This document shows positions 54,306 to 63,612 of a DNA stretch of 64,000 bases, in pieces. This DNA comes from Cetobacterium somerae ATCC BAA-474. GTDB lineage: Bacteria > Fusobacteriota > Fusobacteriia > Fusobacteriales > Fusobacteriaceae. The stretch is from positions 1-64,000 of the forward strand of contig NZ_KI518200.1 of NCBI RefSeq assembly GCF_000479045.1. Reading direction: 5' to 3'. The first letter of the stretch is position 1, and every line of letters starts with the position of its first letter. Under the pieces are notes generated by a model. It was not told where the DNA came from. It was given only the letters and a program-made list of their open reading frames with translations, and did no database searches. The position numbers were made by a program, and so were the translations under genes.

Positions 54306-55315
54306 TAATCTTTCATTATATCTAATGTTGCTTTTCCATTTAATGTTAAATCTGCAAAAATTGGTTCTTTTCCATATTTTAATTTATAATATGCTGCTTC
54401 AGCTATCATTGCTGCATTATCAGTACAATAAGTCATAGATGGATAGTTCACCTTTATCCCTATCTTACTTGCTCTTAAACTCAATTCACTTCTTAATAAA
54501 GAGTTTGCTGCAACTCCACCTGCTATTACAATTTGTTTAACTCCTTTATCTTGAGCAGCCTTTAATGTTTTCTTACAAAGTATATCTACTACCTTCTCTT
54601 GGAATGAAGCTGATAAATCTTCAGGTTTAAACTCTTCTCCCTTCATTCTGGCTTTATTTACAGCGTTTATAACTGATGTTTTAATTCCTGAAAAACTAAA
54701 ATCATATCCATCCACTTTAGGTTCTGGTATTTTTAAAGCCTCTTTATTACCCTTATAATAAAGCTTATCAACAATTGGTCCACCTGGATATCCGATCCCC
54801 ATAACTCTTGCAACTTTATCATAGCTTTCTCCAACTGCATCATCTAAAGTCGCTCCTAAATTTATAAAATTATGTTTTTCATCTATATATACTATATTTG
54901 TATGTCCTCCTGATACTACTAAAGCTATACACGGTAATTCTATATTATGTTCAATAAAATTCCCGTAAATGTGAGCTTTTATATGATGAACTGGAATTAA
55001 AGGAATATCGTGTCCATATGCCAATCCTTTTGCAAAAGATATTCCCACAAGTAAGGCTCCTATTAATCCAGGTGCATATGTTACAGCTATGTAATCTACA
55101 TCATCCATCGTTATTTTAGCTTCTTCTAAACTCTCTTCTAAAATTGTAGCTATATTTTTAATATGGTGTCTTGAAGCAATTTCAGGAACAACTCCTCCAT
55201 ATTCTTTATGTATATCTATTTGAGAAGAAATATTATTAGATAAAACTTCTTTCCCATCTTTTAAAACAGCTATCGATGTTTCATCGCAAGATGTTTCTAT
55301 TCCTAATATAATCAT
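54305..55315 (-). CDS. tsaD: tRNA t6A synthase catalytic subunit TsaD
   Basis: 336 aa, ASKHA-fold Kae1/YgjD protein that transfers threonylcarbamoyl to A37 of ANN-reading tRNAs. ILGIETSCDETSIAVL at the N-terminus, the metal motif HHIKAHIYGN, and GGVAANSLLR plus YCTDNAAMIA near the C-terminus are all conserved. Partners TsaB, TsaC and TsaE are not in the window. Single-gene unit between two terminators. GGAGAAATCA precedes the ATG. Confidence 0.97.
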   Translation of the reverse strand: MIILGIETSCDETSIAVLKDGKEVLSNNISSQIDIHKEYGGVVPEIASRHHIKNIATILEESLEEAKITMDDVDYIAVTYAPGLIGALLVGISFAKGLAYGHDIPLIPVHHIKAHIYGNFIEHNIELPCIALVVSGGHTNIVYIDEKHNFINLGATLDDAVGESYDKVARVMGIGYPGGPIVDKLYYKGNKEALKIPEPKVDGYDFSFSGIKTSVINAVNKARMKGEEFKPEDLSASFQEKVVDILCKKTLKAAQDKGVKQIVIAGGVAANSLLRSELSLRASKIGIKVNYPSMTYCTDNAAMIAEAAYYKLKYGKEPIFADLTLNGKATLDIMKD

Positions 55316-55342
55316 TGATTTCTCCTTTTATACTTTTCTTTA

Positions 55343-55348
55343 ATTATA
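55343..55348 (-). promoter_or_regulatory. Possible -10 box for tsaD
   Basis: Perfect TATAAT on the minus strand, about 28 bases before the tsaD start codon and just after the pflA terminator. The -35 position (ATATAT) does not match well, so support is limited to the -10 and the context. Confidence 0.4.
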
Positions 55349-55370
55349 TCATATTTTTTATTAAAATATA

Positions 55371-55408
55371 TAAAAAACTACCTTAGAACTTCTCTGTTCT
55401 AAGGTAGT
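55371..55408 (-). terminator. Terminator of the pflB-pflA operon
   Basis: Perfect 13-bp inverted repeat (55377-55389 and 55396-55408), six-base loop, then six U residues on the minus strand. It starts 11 bases past the pflA stop codon. Confidence 0.95.
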
Positions 55409-55418
55409 CAAAACTTTA

Positions 55419-56144
55419 CTATTTAACTGATAAACCTCTACTTTTAAATATATTCTTTGCATTTTCAAATCTCTCAGCCGAAAGCTGTTCAACTCCTTTT
55501 AAAGGATAATCCATTCCAATCTTTTGCCATTTATATTCACCTAAAGAGTGATATGGTAAAACTTCTACTTTTTCAAGATTATCAAAATCTTTTAGGTAAT
55601 CAGCTAATTTCCCTAATAATTCATCATTATCAGTGATTCCAGGTACGACAACATGTCTTACCCACATTGGTTTTCCAATCTCCTTTAAATACTTTGCAAA
55701 CTGAAGTGTTGGTTCTAATTCAACACCAGTTAACTCTTTATATTGTACTGGATCAATTGATTTTATATCTAGTAAAACAAGATCTGCGTACTCCAAAGCT
55801 TCTTTAACCTTATCATTAAATAAATACCCTGAAGTATCAATTGCTGTATGTATACCTTCTTGTTTACAAAGTCTCAATAGCTCCTTTACATATTCAGGTT
55901 GAGTTAACGGATCTCCACCGGTCACCGTTACTCCTCCTGTTTTAATAAAGTTTTTATATCTACAGATCTCTAAGAAAGTTTGTTCAGGAGTTTCCAAGAA
56001 TTTTGCATCCTCTCTTTTCCAAGTATCACAATTATGACAGTATTTACATCTTAAAGGACATCCTTGAGTAAACACTACATATCTAATACCTGGTCCATCT
56101 ACAGTTCCAAAACTCTCGTGTGAGTGAATAAATCCCTTTTTCAT
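55419..56144 (-). CDS. pflA: Pyruvate formate-lyase activating enzyme
   Basis: 241-aa radical-SAM enzyme. The cluster motif is CPLRCKYCHNCDTW; TGGDPLTQPEYV (GGE-like SAM motif) and LDIKSIDP follow. It has only the radical [4Fe-4S] cluster, no extra ferredoxin-type cysteines, as in PflA rather than glycerol-dehydratase activases. It installs the glycyl radical on PflB encoded 26 bases upstream. Confidence 0.96.
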   Translation of the reverse strand: MKKGFIHSHESFGTVDGPGIRYVVFTQGCPLRCKYCHNCDTWKREDAKFLETPEQTFLEICRYKNFIKTGGVTVTGGDPLTQPEYVKELLRLCKQEGIHTAIDTSGYLFNDKVKEALEYADLVLLDIKSIDPVQYKELTGVELEPTLQFAKYLKEIGKPMWVRHVVVPGITDNDELLGKLADYLKDFDNLEKVEVLPYHSLGEYKWQKIGMDYPLKGVEQLSAERFENAKNIFKSRGLSVK

Positions 56145-56170
56145 TTTCTTAGCACATCCTTTTTTAATTA

Positions 56171-58411
56171 TTACATATTTCCGTTAATTGTTCTTGATAT
56201 AACGTCTAATTGTTGCTCTTTTGTTAATCTTACAAAGTTAACTGCGTATCCAGATACTCTGATTGTTAATTGAGGGTATTTCTCAGGGTTAGCCATTGCA
56301 TCCTCTAATAACGCTCTATCAAATACGTTAACATTTAAGTGTTGTCCTCCATCAGCTGTGAAGTATCCATCCATTAATCCTACTAAGTTTTCTACTCTTT
56401 CTTCTCTAGATTTTCCTAAAGCTCCTGGAGTTATAGCAAATGTGTAAGAAATTCCATCTTCTGCATGGTGGAATGGTAACTTAGCTACTGAAGCAAGTGC
56501 TGCTACTGCTCCTCTTGTATCTCTTCCGTTCATTGGGTTAGCTCCTGGAGAGAATGGAGTTCCTGCTGGTCTTCCACAAGGAGTAGTTCCTGTTTTCTTT
56601 CCATAAACTACGTTTGAAGTTATCGTTAAGATTGATTGTGTAGCTTTTGAATTTCTGTAAGTCTCATGAGTTCTGATGTAGTTCATGAATTTCTCCATTA
56701 TTTCAACTGCTAACTTATCTGTATTATCATCGTTGTTTCCGAATGCTACGTATTCTCCTTCTCTTACGAAGTCAACAGCGATTCCTCTCTCGTCTCTGAT
56801 TACTCTTACTTTTGCATCTCTAATAGCTGCTAATGAGTCAGCAACGATTGATAATCCTGCAATTCCTGATGCTTGAGTTCTTAAAACTTCTACATCATGA
56901 AGAGCCATTTCAAATGCCTCATAAGAATATTTATCGTGCATGTAGTGGATAACTTTTAGAGCATTAATATATACTCCTGCTAACCATTTTAATACTAAGT
57001 CATATTTTTCCATTACTTCATCAAAATCTAAGTACTCAGAAGTGATTCCTTCGAATTTAGGTGCTACTTGTGCTCCTGATTTCTCATCTCTTCCACCGTT
57101 GATAGCATATAATAAAGCTTTTGGTAAGTTTACTCTAGCTCCGAAGAATTGCATTTGCTTTCCTATTTTCATTGGAGAAACACAACATGCGATTCCATAG
57201 TCGTCTCCTAGCTCAGGTCTCATTAAATCATCATTTTCGTATTGGATTGCTGATGTATCTATTGAAACTTTAGCACAGAAACTTTTCCAGTTTGCTGGAG
57301 ATTTTTGTGACCATAATACTGTTAAGTTTGGCTCTGGAGCTGGTCCTAAGTTGTAAAGAGTATTTAAATATCTGAACGCTGTTTTAGAAACTAAAGTTCT
57401 TCCATCTACTCCTTCTCCTCCTAAAGCTTCAGTTACCCAAGTTGGATCTCCTGAGAATAAATCATTGTACTCTGGAGTTCTTAAGAATCTGATAATTCTT
57501 AATTTTATGATAAATTGGTCGATTAAATCTTGAGCTTCGCTCTCTGTAATTAATCCTTTTGCTAAATCTTTCTCAATATAGATATCTAAGAATGTTGCAG
57601 TTCTTCCAACTGACATTGCTGCTCCATCTTGATCCTTTGTAGCTGCTAAGTATGCAAAGTATACCCATTGTACAGCTTCTTTTGCGTTTGTAGCTGGCTT
57701 AGTTACGTCAAATCCGTAAGAAGCACACATTTTAACAAATGCTTTTAACGCGTTAATTTGCTCTGTTATTTCTTCTCTTTTTCTGATGATTTCTTCAGTT
57801 AATTCTGGAGCTTCAGCTTTCTTTAATTCGAATTTTCTCTCTTCGATTAATCTATCTACTCCGTATAGAGCTACTCTTCTGTAGTCTCCGATTATTCTTC
57901 CTCTTCCGTAAGCATCTGGTAATCCAGTTACGATTCCTGATTTTCTTACAGCTTTCATATCATCTGTATATGCTGAGAAAACTCCTTCGTTGTGAGTTTT
58001 TCTGTATTTTGTAAAAATCTCTTTTGTTATTGGATCAATTTCATATCCATATGCATTTAAAGAGTTCTCAACCATTCTTAATCCACCTTTTGGATAGATT
58101 CCTCTCTTTAATGGTGCATCTGTTTGTAGTCCTACGATTGACTCGTTATCCTTTGAAATGTATCCAGGTCCATAAGTAGTTATTGATTGAGGAGTTCTAG
58201 TTTCTGCATCATAAACACCTCTTGCAATCTCTTCTTTGAACATTTCTGTTAACTTTGACCAAACAGCTTTTGTATTTTCAGTAGCTCCAACTAAGAATGA
58301 CTCATCCCCAGTGTATGGTGTGTAGTTGTTCTGAATGAAATCTCTAACATTGATTTCTTTCTTCCATAAGTTTCCTTTGAAATCTGACCAGTAAGATTGT
58401 AAGTTTTCCAT
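56171..58411 (-). CDS. pflB: Pyruvate formate-lyase
   Basis: 746-aa glycyl-radical enzyme that cleaves pyruvate with CoA to acetyl-CoA and formate, central to anaerobic fermentation. The adjacent catalytic cysteines are in [12 protein letters not shown] (near 405); the radical Gly is Gly721 in [27 protein letters not shown] is the conserved C-terminal segment. Full length. Codon choice seems more selective than in neighbours (frequent CTT/GTT and GCT), in line with high expression, and its promoter is a perfect consensus. Confidence 0.98.
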   Translation of the reverse strand: MENLQSYWSDFKGNLWKKEINVRDFIQNNYTPYTGDESFLVGATENTKAVWSKLTEMFKEEIARGVYDAETRTPQSITTYGPGYISKDNESIVGLQTDAPLKRGIYPKGGLRMVENSLNAYGYEIDPITKEIFTKYRKTHNEGVFSAYTDDMKAVRKSGIVTGLPDAYGRGRIIGDYRRVALYGVDRLIEERKFELKKAEAPELTEEIIRKREEITEQINALKAFVKMCASYGFDVTKPATNAKEAVQWVYFAYLAATKDQDGAAMSVGRTATFLDIYIEKDLAKGLITESEAQDLIDQFIIKLRIIRFLRTPEYNDLFSGDPTWVTEALGGEGVDGRTLVSKTAFRYLNTLYNLGPAPEPNLTVLWSQKSPANWKSFCAKVSIDTSAIQYENDDLMRPELGDDYGIACCVSPMKIGKQMQFFGARVNLPKALLYAINGGRDEKSGAQVAPKFEGITSEYLDFDEVMEKYDLVLKWLAGVYINALKVIHYMHDKYSYEAFEMALHDVEVLRTQASGIAGLSIVADSLAAIRDAKVRVIRDERGIAVDFVREGEYVAFGNNDDNTDKLAVEIMEKFMNYIRTHETYRNSKATQSILTITSNVVYGKKTGTTPCGRPAGTPFSPGANPMNGRDTRGAVAALASVAKLPFHHAEDGISYTFAITPGALGKSREERVENLVGLMDGYFTADGGQHLNVNVFDRALLEDAMANPEKYPQLTIRVSGYAVNFVRLTKEQQLDVISRTINGNM

Positions 58412-58501
58412 CTTTTTCCTCCTGAGTGGATTATAAATAATATATATTCCAATTATATTTTTCGTTTAAGCCCTGTTAAGCTCAACTTAATTTTCAAGGA
58501 G

Positions 58502-58530
58502 ATTATAGCACAAATAATAATTAGTGTCAA
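58502..58530 (-). promoter_or_regulatory. Promoter of the pfl operon (perfect consensus)
   Basis: Minus strand TTGACA (58525-58530), exactly 17 bases, TATAAT (58502-58507): both hexamers match the sigma-70 consensus fully. Start near 58495, leaving an 84-base untranslated leader before pflB. No Rex- or FNR-type palindrome was recognised. The stretch between this promoter and the plsC stop codon shows no convincing terminator. Confidence 0.92.
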
Positions 58531-58594
58531 ACTTTTCCCAAGTTTTTAACGATTAATTTTATACTTATTTAGTGGTTATTTTTTAATTTTTTTT

Positions 58595-59320
58595 CTACTC
58601 TATCTCTTTAACTACCAATTCTCGAACAATCTCACTAATGTTTTTGCTATTTTCTTGGTTTATTTTTCTCAAATCTATCGGTTTTCCTACAGTTAATCTA
58701 ACTTTTCTATTTGGCTTCATTAAAATACTTTTTCTATTTTGAACAAAAAAGGTTCCATCTATTGTTAACGGTAAAATAATTCCATTAGTTTCTGTAGCTA
58801 ATTTGAAGCTTCCTTTTTTGAAATTTCCTACTTCTCCTGTTAAAGTTCTTTCTCCTTCTGGAAATATTACAGTTGGATACCCTTGCTTTACTATTTCCAC
58901 TGCTTTTCTTATGCTTTTTATTCCCTCTCTTGGATTTGATCTATCTAAAAATATACAATTACTCATTTTCATCCACATTGAATAAAAAGGCCAGTTTTCC
59001 ATCTCTTTTTTAGCAACAAAGCCTACGGGAATACTTAAAGCTGTAACTATAACAGGTATATCTAAATTACTTGAATGATTTGCTACTACTACTATTCCAT
59101 CATCTAACTTCATTTTTTTGTATGCTGCCTCATCTAGATATACTACTTCTAAATTTATTTTAGCTGCCTTTACTATTCTTTCAGAAAGTTTTTTCAACTC
59201 TTTTCTTGCAGCAAATGGAGCTTTATCTTTAGACATCTTTTTTATCTTACTAGCTTTAAATAACGTTAAATACATAAAATTTAGTAGTGCTACTAATGTA
59301 ACTTTTAATAATGTTAACAT
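58595..59320 (-). CDS. plsC: 1-acyl-glycerol-3-phosphate acyltransferase
   Basis: 241 aa. An N-terminal membrane segment (about 2-18) is followed by the acyltransferase motifs NHSSNLD (the NHx4D catalytic pair), FLDRSNPREG, and FPEGERTLTGE, then IILPLTIDGTF. It makes phosphatidic acid at the inner membrane. It begins seven bases inside the end of recX, with GGGAGG as ribosome site, so translation is likely coupled. Confidence 0.93.
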   Translation of the reverse strand: MLTLLKVTLVALLNFMYLTLFKASKIKKMSKDKAPFAARKELKKLSERIVKAAKINLEVVYLDEAAYKKMKLDDGIVVVANHSSNLDIPVIVTALSIPVGFVAKKEMENWPFYSMWMKMSNCIFLDRSNPREGIKSIRKAVEIVKQGYPTVIFPEGERTLTGEVGNFKKGSFKLATETNGIILPLTIDGTFFVQNRKSILMKPNRKVRLTVGKPIDLRKINQENSKNISEIVRELVVKEIE

Positions 59321-59874
59321 TCTTCCTCCCTTTTTTTGATTATAACTCTTTTTATATCGCCATATGAAAACCCTTTTCTCATAAGAGAGGCTATTTTTTT
59401 TTGCTCCTCTTTTTCTCCTAGTTTATCCCAAGCTCTAGATAATTCTTCTAACTCATCCTCTTCTTCATAAAAACTTAGTGCTTCTTCTATAACTTCAGAA
59501 GTTATTCCTTTTAATTTCAAATCATATATTATTTTTTTCTTACCACATTTTTTAGTCTTTACATATGATATAGCAAATTCTTTATCATCAATATAACCAA
59601 CTTCTTCTAATCTTTTTATAACTTTTACTATTGGATTTTTTTCCCAATATTTTTGTAATAATTTATTATATATCTCTTTTTTAGTATAATCTCTTTTAGC
59701 TAAATAATAATATGAAGTAGAGAGAGCAGCTAACTCTAACACTTGTAAGTATTCCTCGTGAGATAGCTCCTCTCTCCTTTTTAAATCATATTTGTTTACT
59801 ATTTCGTTATTTAGACCTATACTCAATCCATTTTCAAAGAGATACTTATTCTTCAGTAATCTCTTCAGCTTCAA
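59314..59874 (-). CDS. recX: Recombination regulator RecX
   Basis: 186 aa, all-helical protein that modulates RecA filaments. The three-helix repeats are seen in [20 protein letters not shown] and [20 protein letters not shown], which are typical of RecX. The start is TTG at 59874, lying 29 bases inside the recA coding sequence with GGGAGA five bases before it; no good alternative start exists downstream. Long overlap and adjacency to recA support both identity and coupled translation. Confidence 0.9.
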   Translation of the reverse strand: MKLKRLLKNKYLFENGLSIGLNNEIVNKYDLKRREELSHEEYLQVLELAALSTSYYYLAKRDYTKKEIYNKLLQKYWEKNPIVKVIKRLEEVGYIDDKEFAISYVKTKKCGKKKIIYDLKLKGITSEVIEEALSFYEEEDELEELSRAWDKLGEKEEQKKIASLMRKGFSYGDIKRVIIKKREEEC

Positions 59875-60919
59875 CTTCTTCTCCCTCTGATGTATGTAGT
59901 ACTATTGTATTTTTTTCTAGAAGTTGGTTTATTTTCTCTTCAATTGCTGCTAATAATTCTGGCTCAGTTTCTAATCTAGCCTTTACATTTTCTTTTCCTT
60001 GACCTAGTCTAATATCACCAAAGCTGAACCAAGCTCCAGATTTTGCAACTATATCATTATCTAAGGCCATATCTAAAATTTCTCCTACTCTAGAAATCCC
60101 CTTACCATACATAATTTGGAATTTAGCTTCTTTAAATGGAGGAGCTACCTTATTTTTTGTAACTTTTACTACTGTTTCATTACCTATAACTTCTTCACCT
60201 TGTTTTACACTTCCAACTCTTTTAACTTCCATTCTTACTGAAGAATAGAATTTAAGAGCTTTTCCACCTGTTGTAGTTGTCTGAGGTCCAAAACTAAATC
60301 CACCAATTTTATCTCTAACTTGGTTTATAAATATCATTGTTGTTTTTGATTTATTTATAGAACCTGTTAATTTTCTTAAAGCTTTTGACATTAATCTAGC
60401 TTGAAGTCCCATTTGTTGGTCTGACATCTCTCCATCAATCTCTGCCTTTGGAACTAAAGCTGCTACAGAGTCAACAACTATAACATCAATTGCTCCTGAT
60501 CTAACTAACATATCTGCAATCTCTAACGCTTGCTCTCCAAAATCTGGCTGTGAAATTAATAACTCTTCTACGTCTACACCTAAAGCTTTTGCATATACTG
60601 GGTCTAGAGCATGTTCAGCATCTATAAATGCAGCTACTCCTCCCATTTTTTGTGCTTGAGCTACTATATGTAATGCTATTGTTGTTTTTCCTGAACTCTC
60701 TGCACCATATACTTCTATAATTCTTCCTCTAGGAACTCCTCCTAAACCAAGAGCTAAATCTAAATTTATACTTCCTGTTGGAATAACTTCAATATTCATA
60801 CCTTGATTTTCTCCAAGTTTCATTATTGATCCTTCTCCAAAATCTTTTCTTATCTGTTTTAATGCTGTTTCTAAAGCTTTTGACTTATCTGTTGTTGTAT
60901 CTACTGATTTTTTTGCCAT
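59846..60919 (-). CDS. recA: Recombinase RecA
   Basis: 357 aa. Walker A GAESSGKT (72-79), Walker [14 protein letters not shown], the L2-region [20 protein letters not shown] and the acidic C-terminus [11 protein letters not shown] are all present. ATG at 60919 is chosen (GGGAGG upstream); an in-frame TTG two codons earlier is less likely. It begins only six bases after the stop of a heptosyltransferase-type gene, so it appears to be transcribed with LPS-core genes. No GAAC-N4-GTTC LexA-type box was found near the start. Confidence 0.98.
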   Translation of the reverse strand: MAKKSVDTTTDKSKALETALKQIRKDFGEGSIMKLGENQGMNIEVIPTGSINLDLALGLGGVPRGRIIEVYGAESSGKTTIALHIVAQAQKMGGVAAFIDAEHALDPVYAKALGVDVEELLISQPDFGEQALEIADMLVRSGAIDVIVVDSVAALVPKAEIDGEMSDQQMGLQARLMSKALRKLTGSINKSKTTMIFINQVRDKIGGFSFGPQTTTTGGKALKFYSSVRMEVKRVGSVKQGEEVIGNETVVKVTKNKVAPPFKEAKFQIMYGKGISRVGEILDMALDNDIVAKSGAWFSFGDIRLGQGKENVKARLETEPELLAAIEEKINQLLEKNTIVLHTSEGEEVEAEEITEE

Positions 60920-60925
60920 ATTCAA

Positions 60926-61924
60926 TTACCTCCCATTTTTTTCTATTGCTTCCATAACCATTTCTGCATTTAATTTTTTCATACAATTAAAATGTTTCTG
61001 TGGGCACACTTTATCTCCATGTAAACTGCACGGTGAACAGGGTTCATTTAAATAGATTAATACATTTTTTCCATCATACTCAAACATACCTGGGCTAGTT
61101 GGACCAAATATAACAAAAGTTGGGCATTTTACCCCTCTTGCTATATGAAATGGTCCAGAATCATTTGTAACTAAAAACCTAGCTTTAGAAAGTAGTGCTC
61201 CACTCTCTTTTAAAGTTAATTTTCCAGCTAAATTTATAGCAAACCCATCTGCAAGATTTTTAATCTCCTCACACATTTCATACTCATTACTTGACCCTAT
61301 TATAATTGGTTTCTTCCCATATTTATTATAAAGGAGTTTTGACAATTGTGCAAACCCTTCTTTAGTCCATTTTTTAGTTTCCTTTGAAGCTCCTGGGGCT
61401 ATCATTGGAACATTGTCATATTCTATACAAAGTGTTTCCAATTTTTCTAAATCTTTTTTTTCAAAACTAAAAGTTAAATCCTCACCATTGTACTCCAACC
61501 CTAGAACTTTAAAAGCACCAAAATAATTTTTAATAATTGTATCATCCACTTTATATTTTATTGCCTTGGTTTTAACTAAAATACTTTTTAATAAACTTCT
61601 TTTTTTATACGTATATGTTTTACTTCCAATTGTATTACTTATAACTTTTGATCTCACTTTAGCATGCAAATCAAATACATAATCATAATTATTTAATTTT
61701 AATTTTTTTCCAAATGCTATCATATTTTTTAAACCATCGTGCCTTTTTTTGTTAAATAAAATTAAATTATCTATATAAGGACATCCTGATATTGCATCTT
61801 TAAAATTTTCCATAACTAAAAAATCTATAATTATATCTGGATACTTTTTTTTCAGTTCCTTTAAAACAGGAGTAGTCAATATTACATCTCCTATAGAACT
61901 AAGTCTTATTATTAAAACTCTCAA
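60926..61924 (-). CDS. GT9-family LPS heptosyltransferase-type protein
   Basis: 332 aa. The GT9 pattern is clear: LIIRLSSIGDVILTTPVLKEL at the N-terminus is the acceptor-side loop, and MIAPGASKETKKW and TNDSGPFHIARGVKCPTFVIFGPT form the ADP-heptose site. The cysteine cluster CSPCSLHGDKVCPQKHFNC near the C-terminus is common in bacterial heptosyltransferases. Start is TTG at 61924, two bases from the upstream stop. Probably adds a heptose to the LPS core; the exact linkage is not predictable. Confidence 0.9.
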   Translation of the reverse strand: MRVLIIRLSSIGDVILTTPVLKELKKKYPDIIIDFLVMENFKDAISGCPYIDNLILFNKKRHDGLKNMIAFGKKLKLNNYDYVFDLHAKVRSKVISNTIGSKTYTYKKRSLLKSILVKTKAIKYKVDDTIIKNYFGAFKVLGLEYNGEDLTFSFEKKDLEKLETLCIEYDNVPMIAPGASKETKKWTKEGFAQLSKLLYNKYGKKPIIIGSSNEYEMCEEIKNLADGFAINLAGKLTLKESGALLSKARFLVTNDSGPFHIARGVKCPTFVIFGPTSPGMFEYDGKNVLIYLNEPCSPCSLHGDKVCPQKHFNCMKKLNAEMVMEAIEKNGR

Positions 61925-61925
61925 T

Positions 61926-62597
61926 TTATCTTTCCTTTCCTCGAATTGCTTTTTTCACTCTTCCAATCCAATGCAGGTAACTATTTAAACTTTTTGCTAA
62001 TTTATAACTTAGAGTATTTTTATCATAAATATCAATCTCTTTATGACAACTTTCTTCTAAATATATAAATTCGTATGCCTCCCCTGCTTTTCCATATTTA
62101 TTTTTCATTAATTTTGCATCTATTAAATAAATTTCATTATTTTCTACTATAAAGTTACTTAATTGAGAATCTCCATGTAAATAACCTCTAGCATGTATTT
62201 TTCTCAATTCTTTTTCTACTAGTTTTAAATTTTTTTGAGTTGCTGGTTTTCCAGATAAATACGAACTCACTAAAAATGAATCAACACATATTCCAAAAAT
62301 TTTTCTCTCCCAATACATTATAGGAACAGGTCCTTTAAAACCATTCTCTTTTATTTTTAAATAATTTTCATATTCTCGTTTACTTTCACTTCCCCTAATT
62401 AGGGAAGTTATTCTTTGCCATATACGATTATTCTTTTCTTTAGGAATTTTATAAACATATTTATTTCCATCAATATCAATTAATATAACCTTACTTCTAT
62501 CGTCATTTTTTAAATCTTTAATAACTTTAAATTCTTCTCTCTTAATTTTATTAACTAAATTAAAATCCGCTTCGCTATTACATAATATTTTTTCCAT
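61926..62597 (-). CDS. LPS core heptose kinase, RfaY/WaaY-like
   Basis: 223-aa small kinase-fold protein. VYKIPKEKNNRIW contains the ATP-binding Lys region; HARGYLHGDSQLSNFIV is the catalytic loop (His-Gly-Asp...Asn), and IYLIDAKLMK supplies the metal-binding Asp. This matches the WaaY/RfaY family, which phosphorylates core heptose. It is sandwiched between two GT9 genes with 0-1 base spacing, which supports a role in LPS core modification. Confidence 0.87.
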   Translation of the reverse strand: MEKILCNSEADFNLVNKIKREEFKVIKDLKNDDRSKVILIDIDGNKYVYKIPKEKNNRIWQRITSLIRGSESKREYENYLKIKENGFKGPVPIMYWERKIFGICVDSFLVSSYLSGKPATQKNLKLVEKELRKIHARGYLHGDSQLSNFIVENNEIYLIDAKLMKNKYGKAGEAYEFIYLEESCHKEIDIYDKNTLSYKLAKSLNSYLHWIGRVKKAIRGKER

Positions 62598-63610
62598 TAC
62601 ACCCTCTTCAAAATTTGTAGAATTTTTTCATAGACTTGTTTTGGTTTTATATCTAACATACATTTAAAATGACCTTTTGGACACTTATCTCCTCCGTGTA
62701 TTGCACACGGTCTACAAGAAAGATTTTCAATTTCTAAAACTTCACTATTTTTACTCCATGGAAAAAATCCAAACTCTTTCACAGTTGGGCCAAAAATTGC
62801 AAGAATTGAGGTTTTCTTAAAAGCTGACGCTATATGTATCGGTGATGAATCATTTGTTAAAACTACTTTAACTCTTTTTAAAACCTCTGCTAATTCTAAC
62901 AATGTTGTTTTTCCTCTTAAATCTAAAACACCTTGTTGAATATTTACATTTAAATACAACTCATCTTTACCACCAATAACAATAACTTTCTTACCATTTT
63001 CTACTAGCAAATCAATTACTTCATTAAAATATTCTAAAGGCCACTTTTTTGTAAACCACTTACTTCCAGGAGCTACTGCTATAATCTCTTGATTGTTAAA
63101 ATTATTTTCATTCCAAATCTTGTCAACTGCATCAATATCTTTTTTATTTGGATATAATTCTATTGGATATTTTTCTCTTGAATTAGATGGAACCTCTCCT
63201 ATAAATGACAATAATTTATCCACTTCATGTTTACTCTTATCATAACTTATTTTATCAGTGAATAAGCAAGATCCACTTGCTATATCGTAACCAACTCTCT
63301 TAGGAGATCTTGTCAACCACGCTAAAATAGAACTTCTTAAATATCTATGAGGTGTTAAGACCATGTTGAAATTTTCATATCTCAATCTTCTTCCTAAAGC
63401 TAATAGCCCTTTAACTCCTGAATGGCTTCCTCTTTTATCATATTCTATTATCTCAGTTACATTTGGATTATTTCTCAAAATAGTGGCACCAATAGGAGTA
63501 GTTACATAAGTAATTTTTGCTTCTGGGTATACCTCTTTTATTCTTTTTAATAACGGTGTTGATAAAACAATATCTCCTATAAAAGCTGTATGTATTACTA
63601 ATATTTTCAC
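62597..63610 (-). CDS. GT9-family LPS heptosyltransferase (WaaF-like)
   Basis: 337 aa. ILVIHTAFIGDIVLSTPLLK, VAPGSKWFTKKWPLEYF and TNDSSPIHIASAFKKTS are GT9 signatures; the C-terminal cluster CRPCAIHGGDKCPKGHFKC parallels that of the 60926-61924 gene. The start is GTG at 63610, with GGAGAGA (inside the end of the upstream gene) as ribosome site. It resembles heptosyltransferase II more than the other copy, but the acceptor is not known. Confidence 0.91.
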   Translation of the reverse strand: MKILVIHTAFIGDIVLSTPLLKRIKEVYPEAKITYVTTPIGATILRNNPNVTEIIEYDKRGSHSGVKGLLALGRRLRYENFNMVLTPHRYLRSSILAWLTRSPKRVGYDIASGSCLFTDKISYDKSKHEVDKLLSFIGEVPSNSREKYPIELYPNKKDIDAVDKIWNENNFNNQEIIAVAPGSKWFTKKWPLEYFNEVIDLLVENGKKVIVIGGKDELYLNVNIQQGVLDLRGKTTLLELAEVLKRVKVVLTNDSSPIHIASAFKKTSILAIFGPTVKEFGFFPWSKNSEVLEIENLSCRPCAIHGGDKCPKGHFKCMLDIKPKQVYEKILQILKRV

Positions 63611-63612
63611 GC

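Noticed and set aside
61035-61047. GAAC-AGG-GTTC as a LexA/SOS box for recA
   Set aside because: The spacer is three bases, not four, the flanks do not match, and it lies inside coding sequence more than 100 bases from recA.
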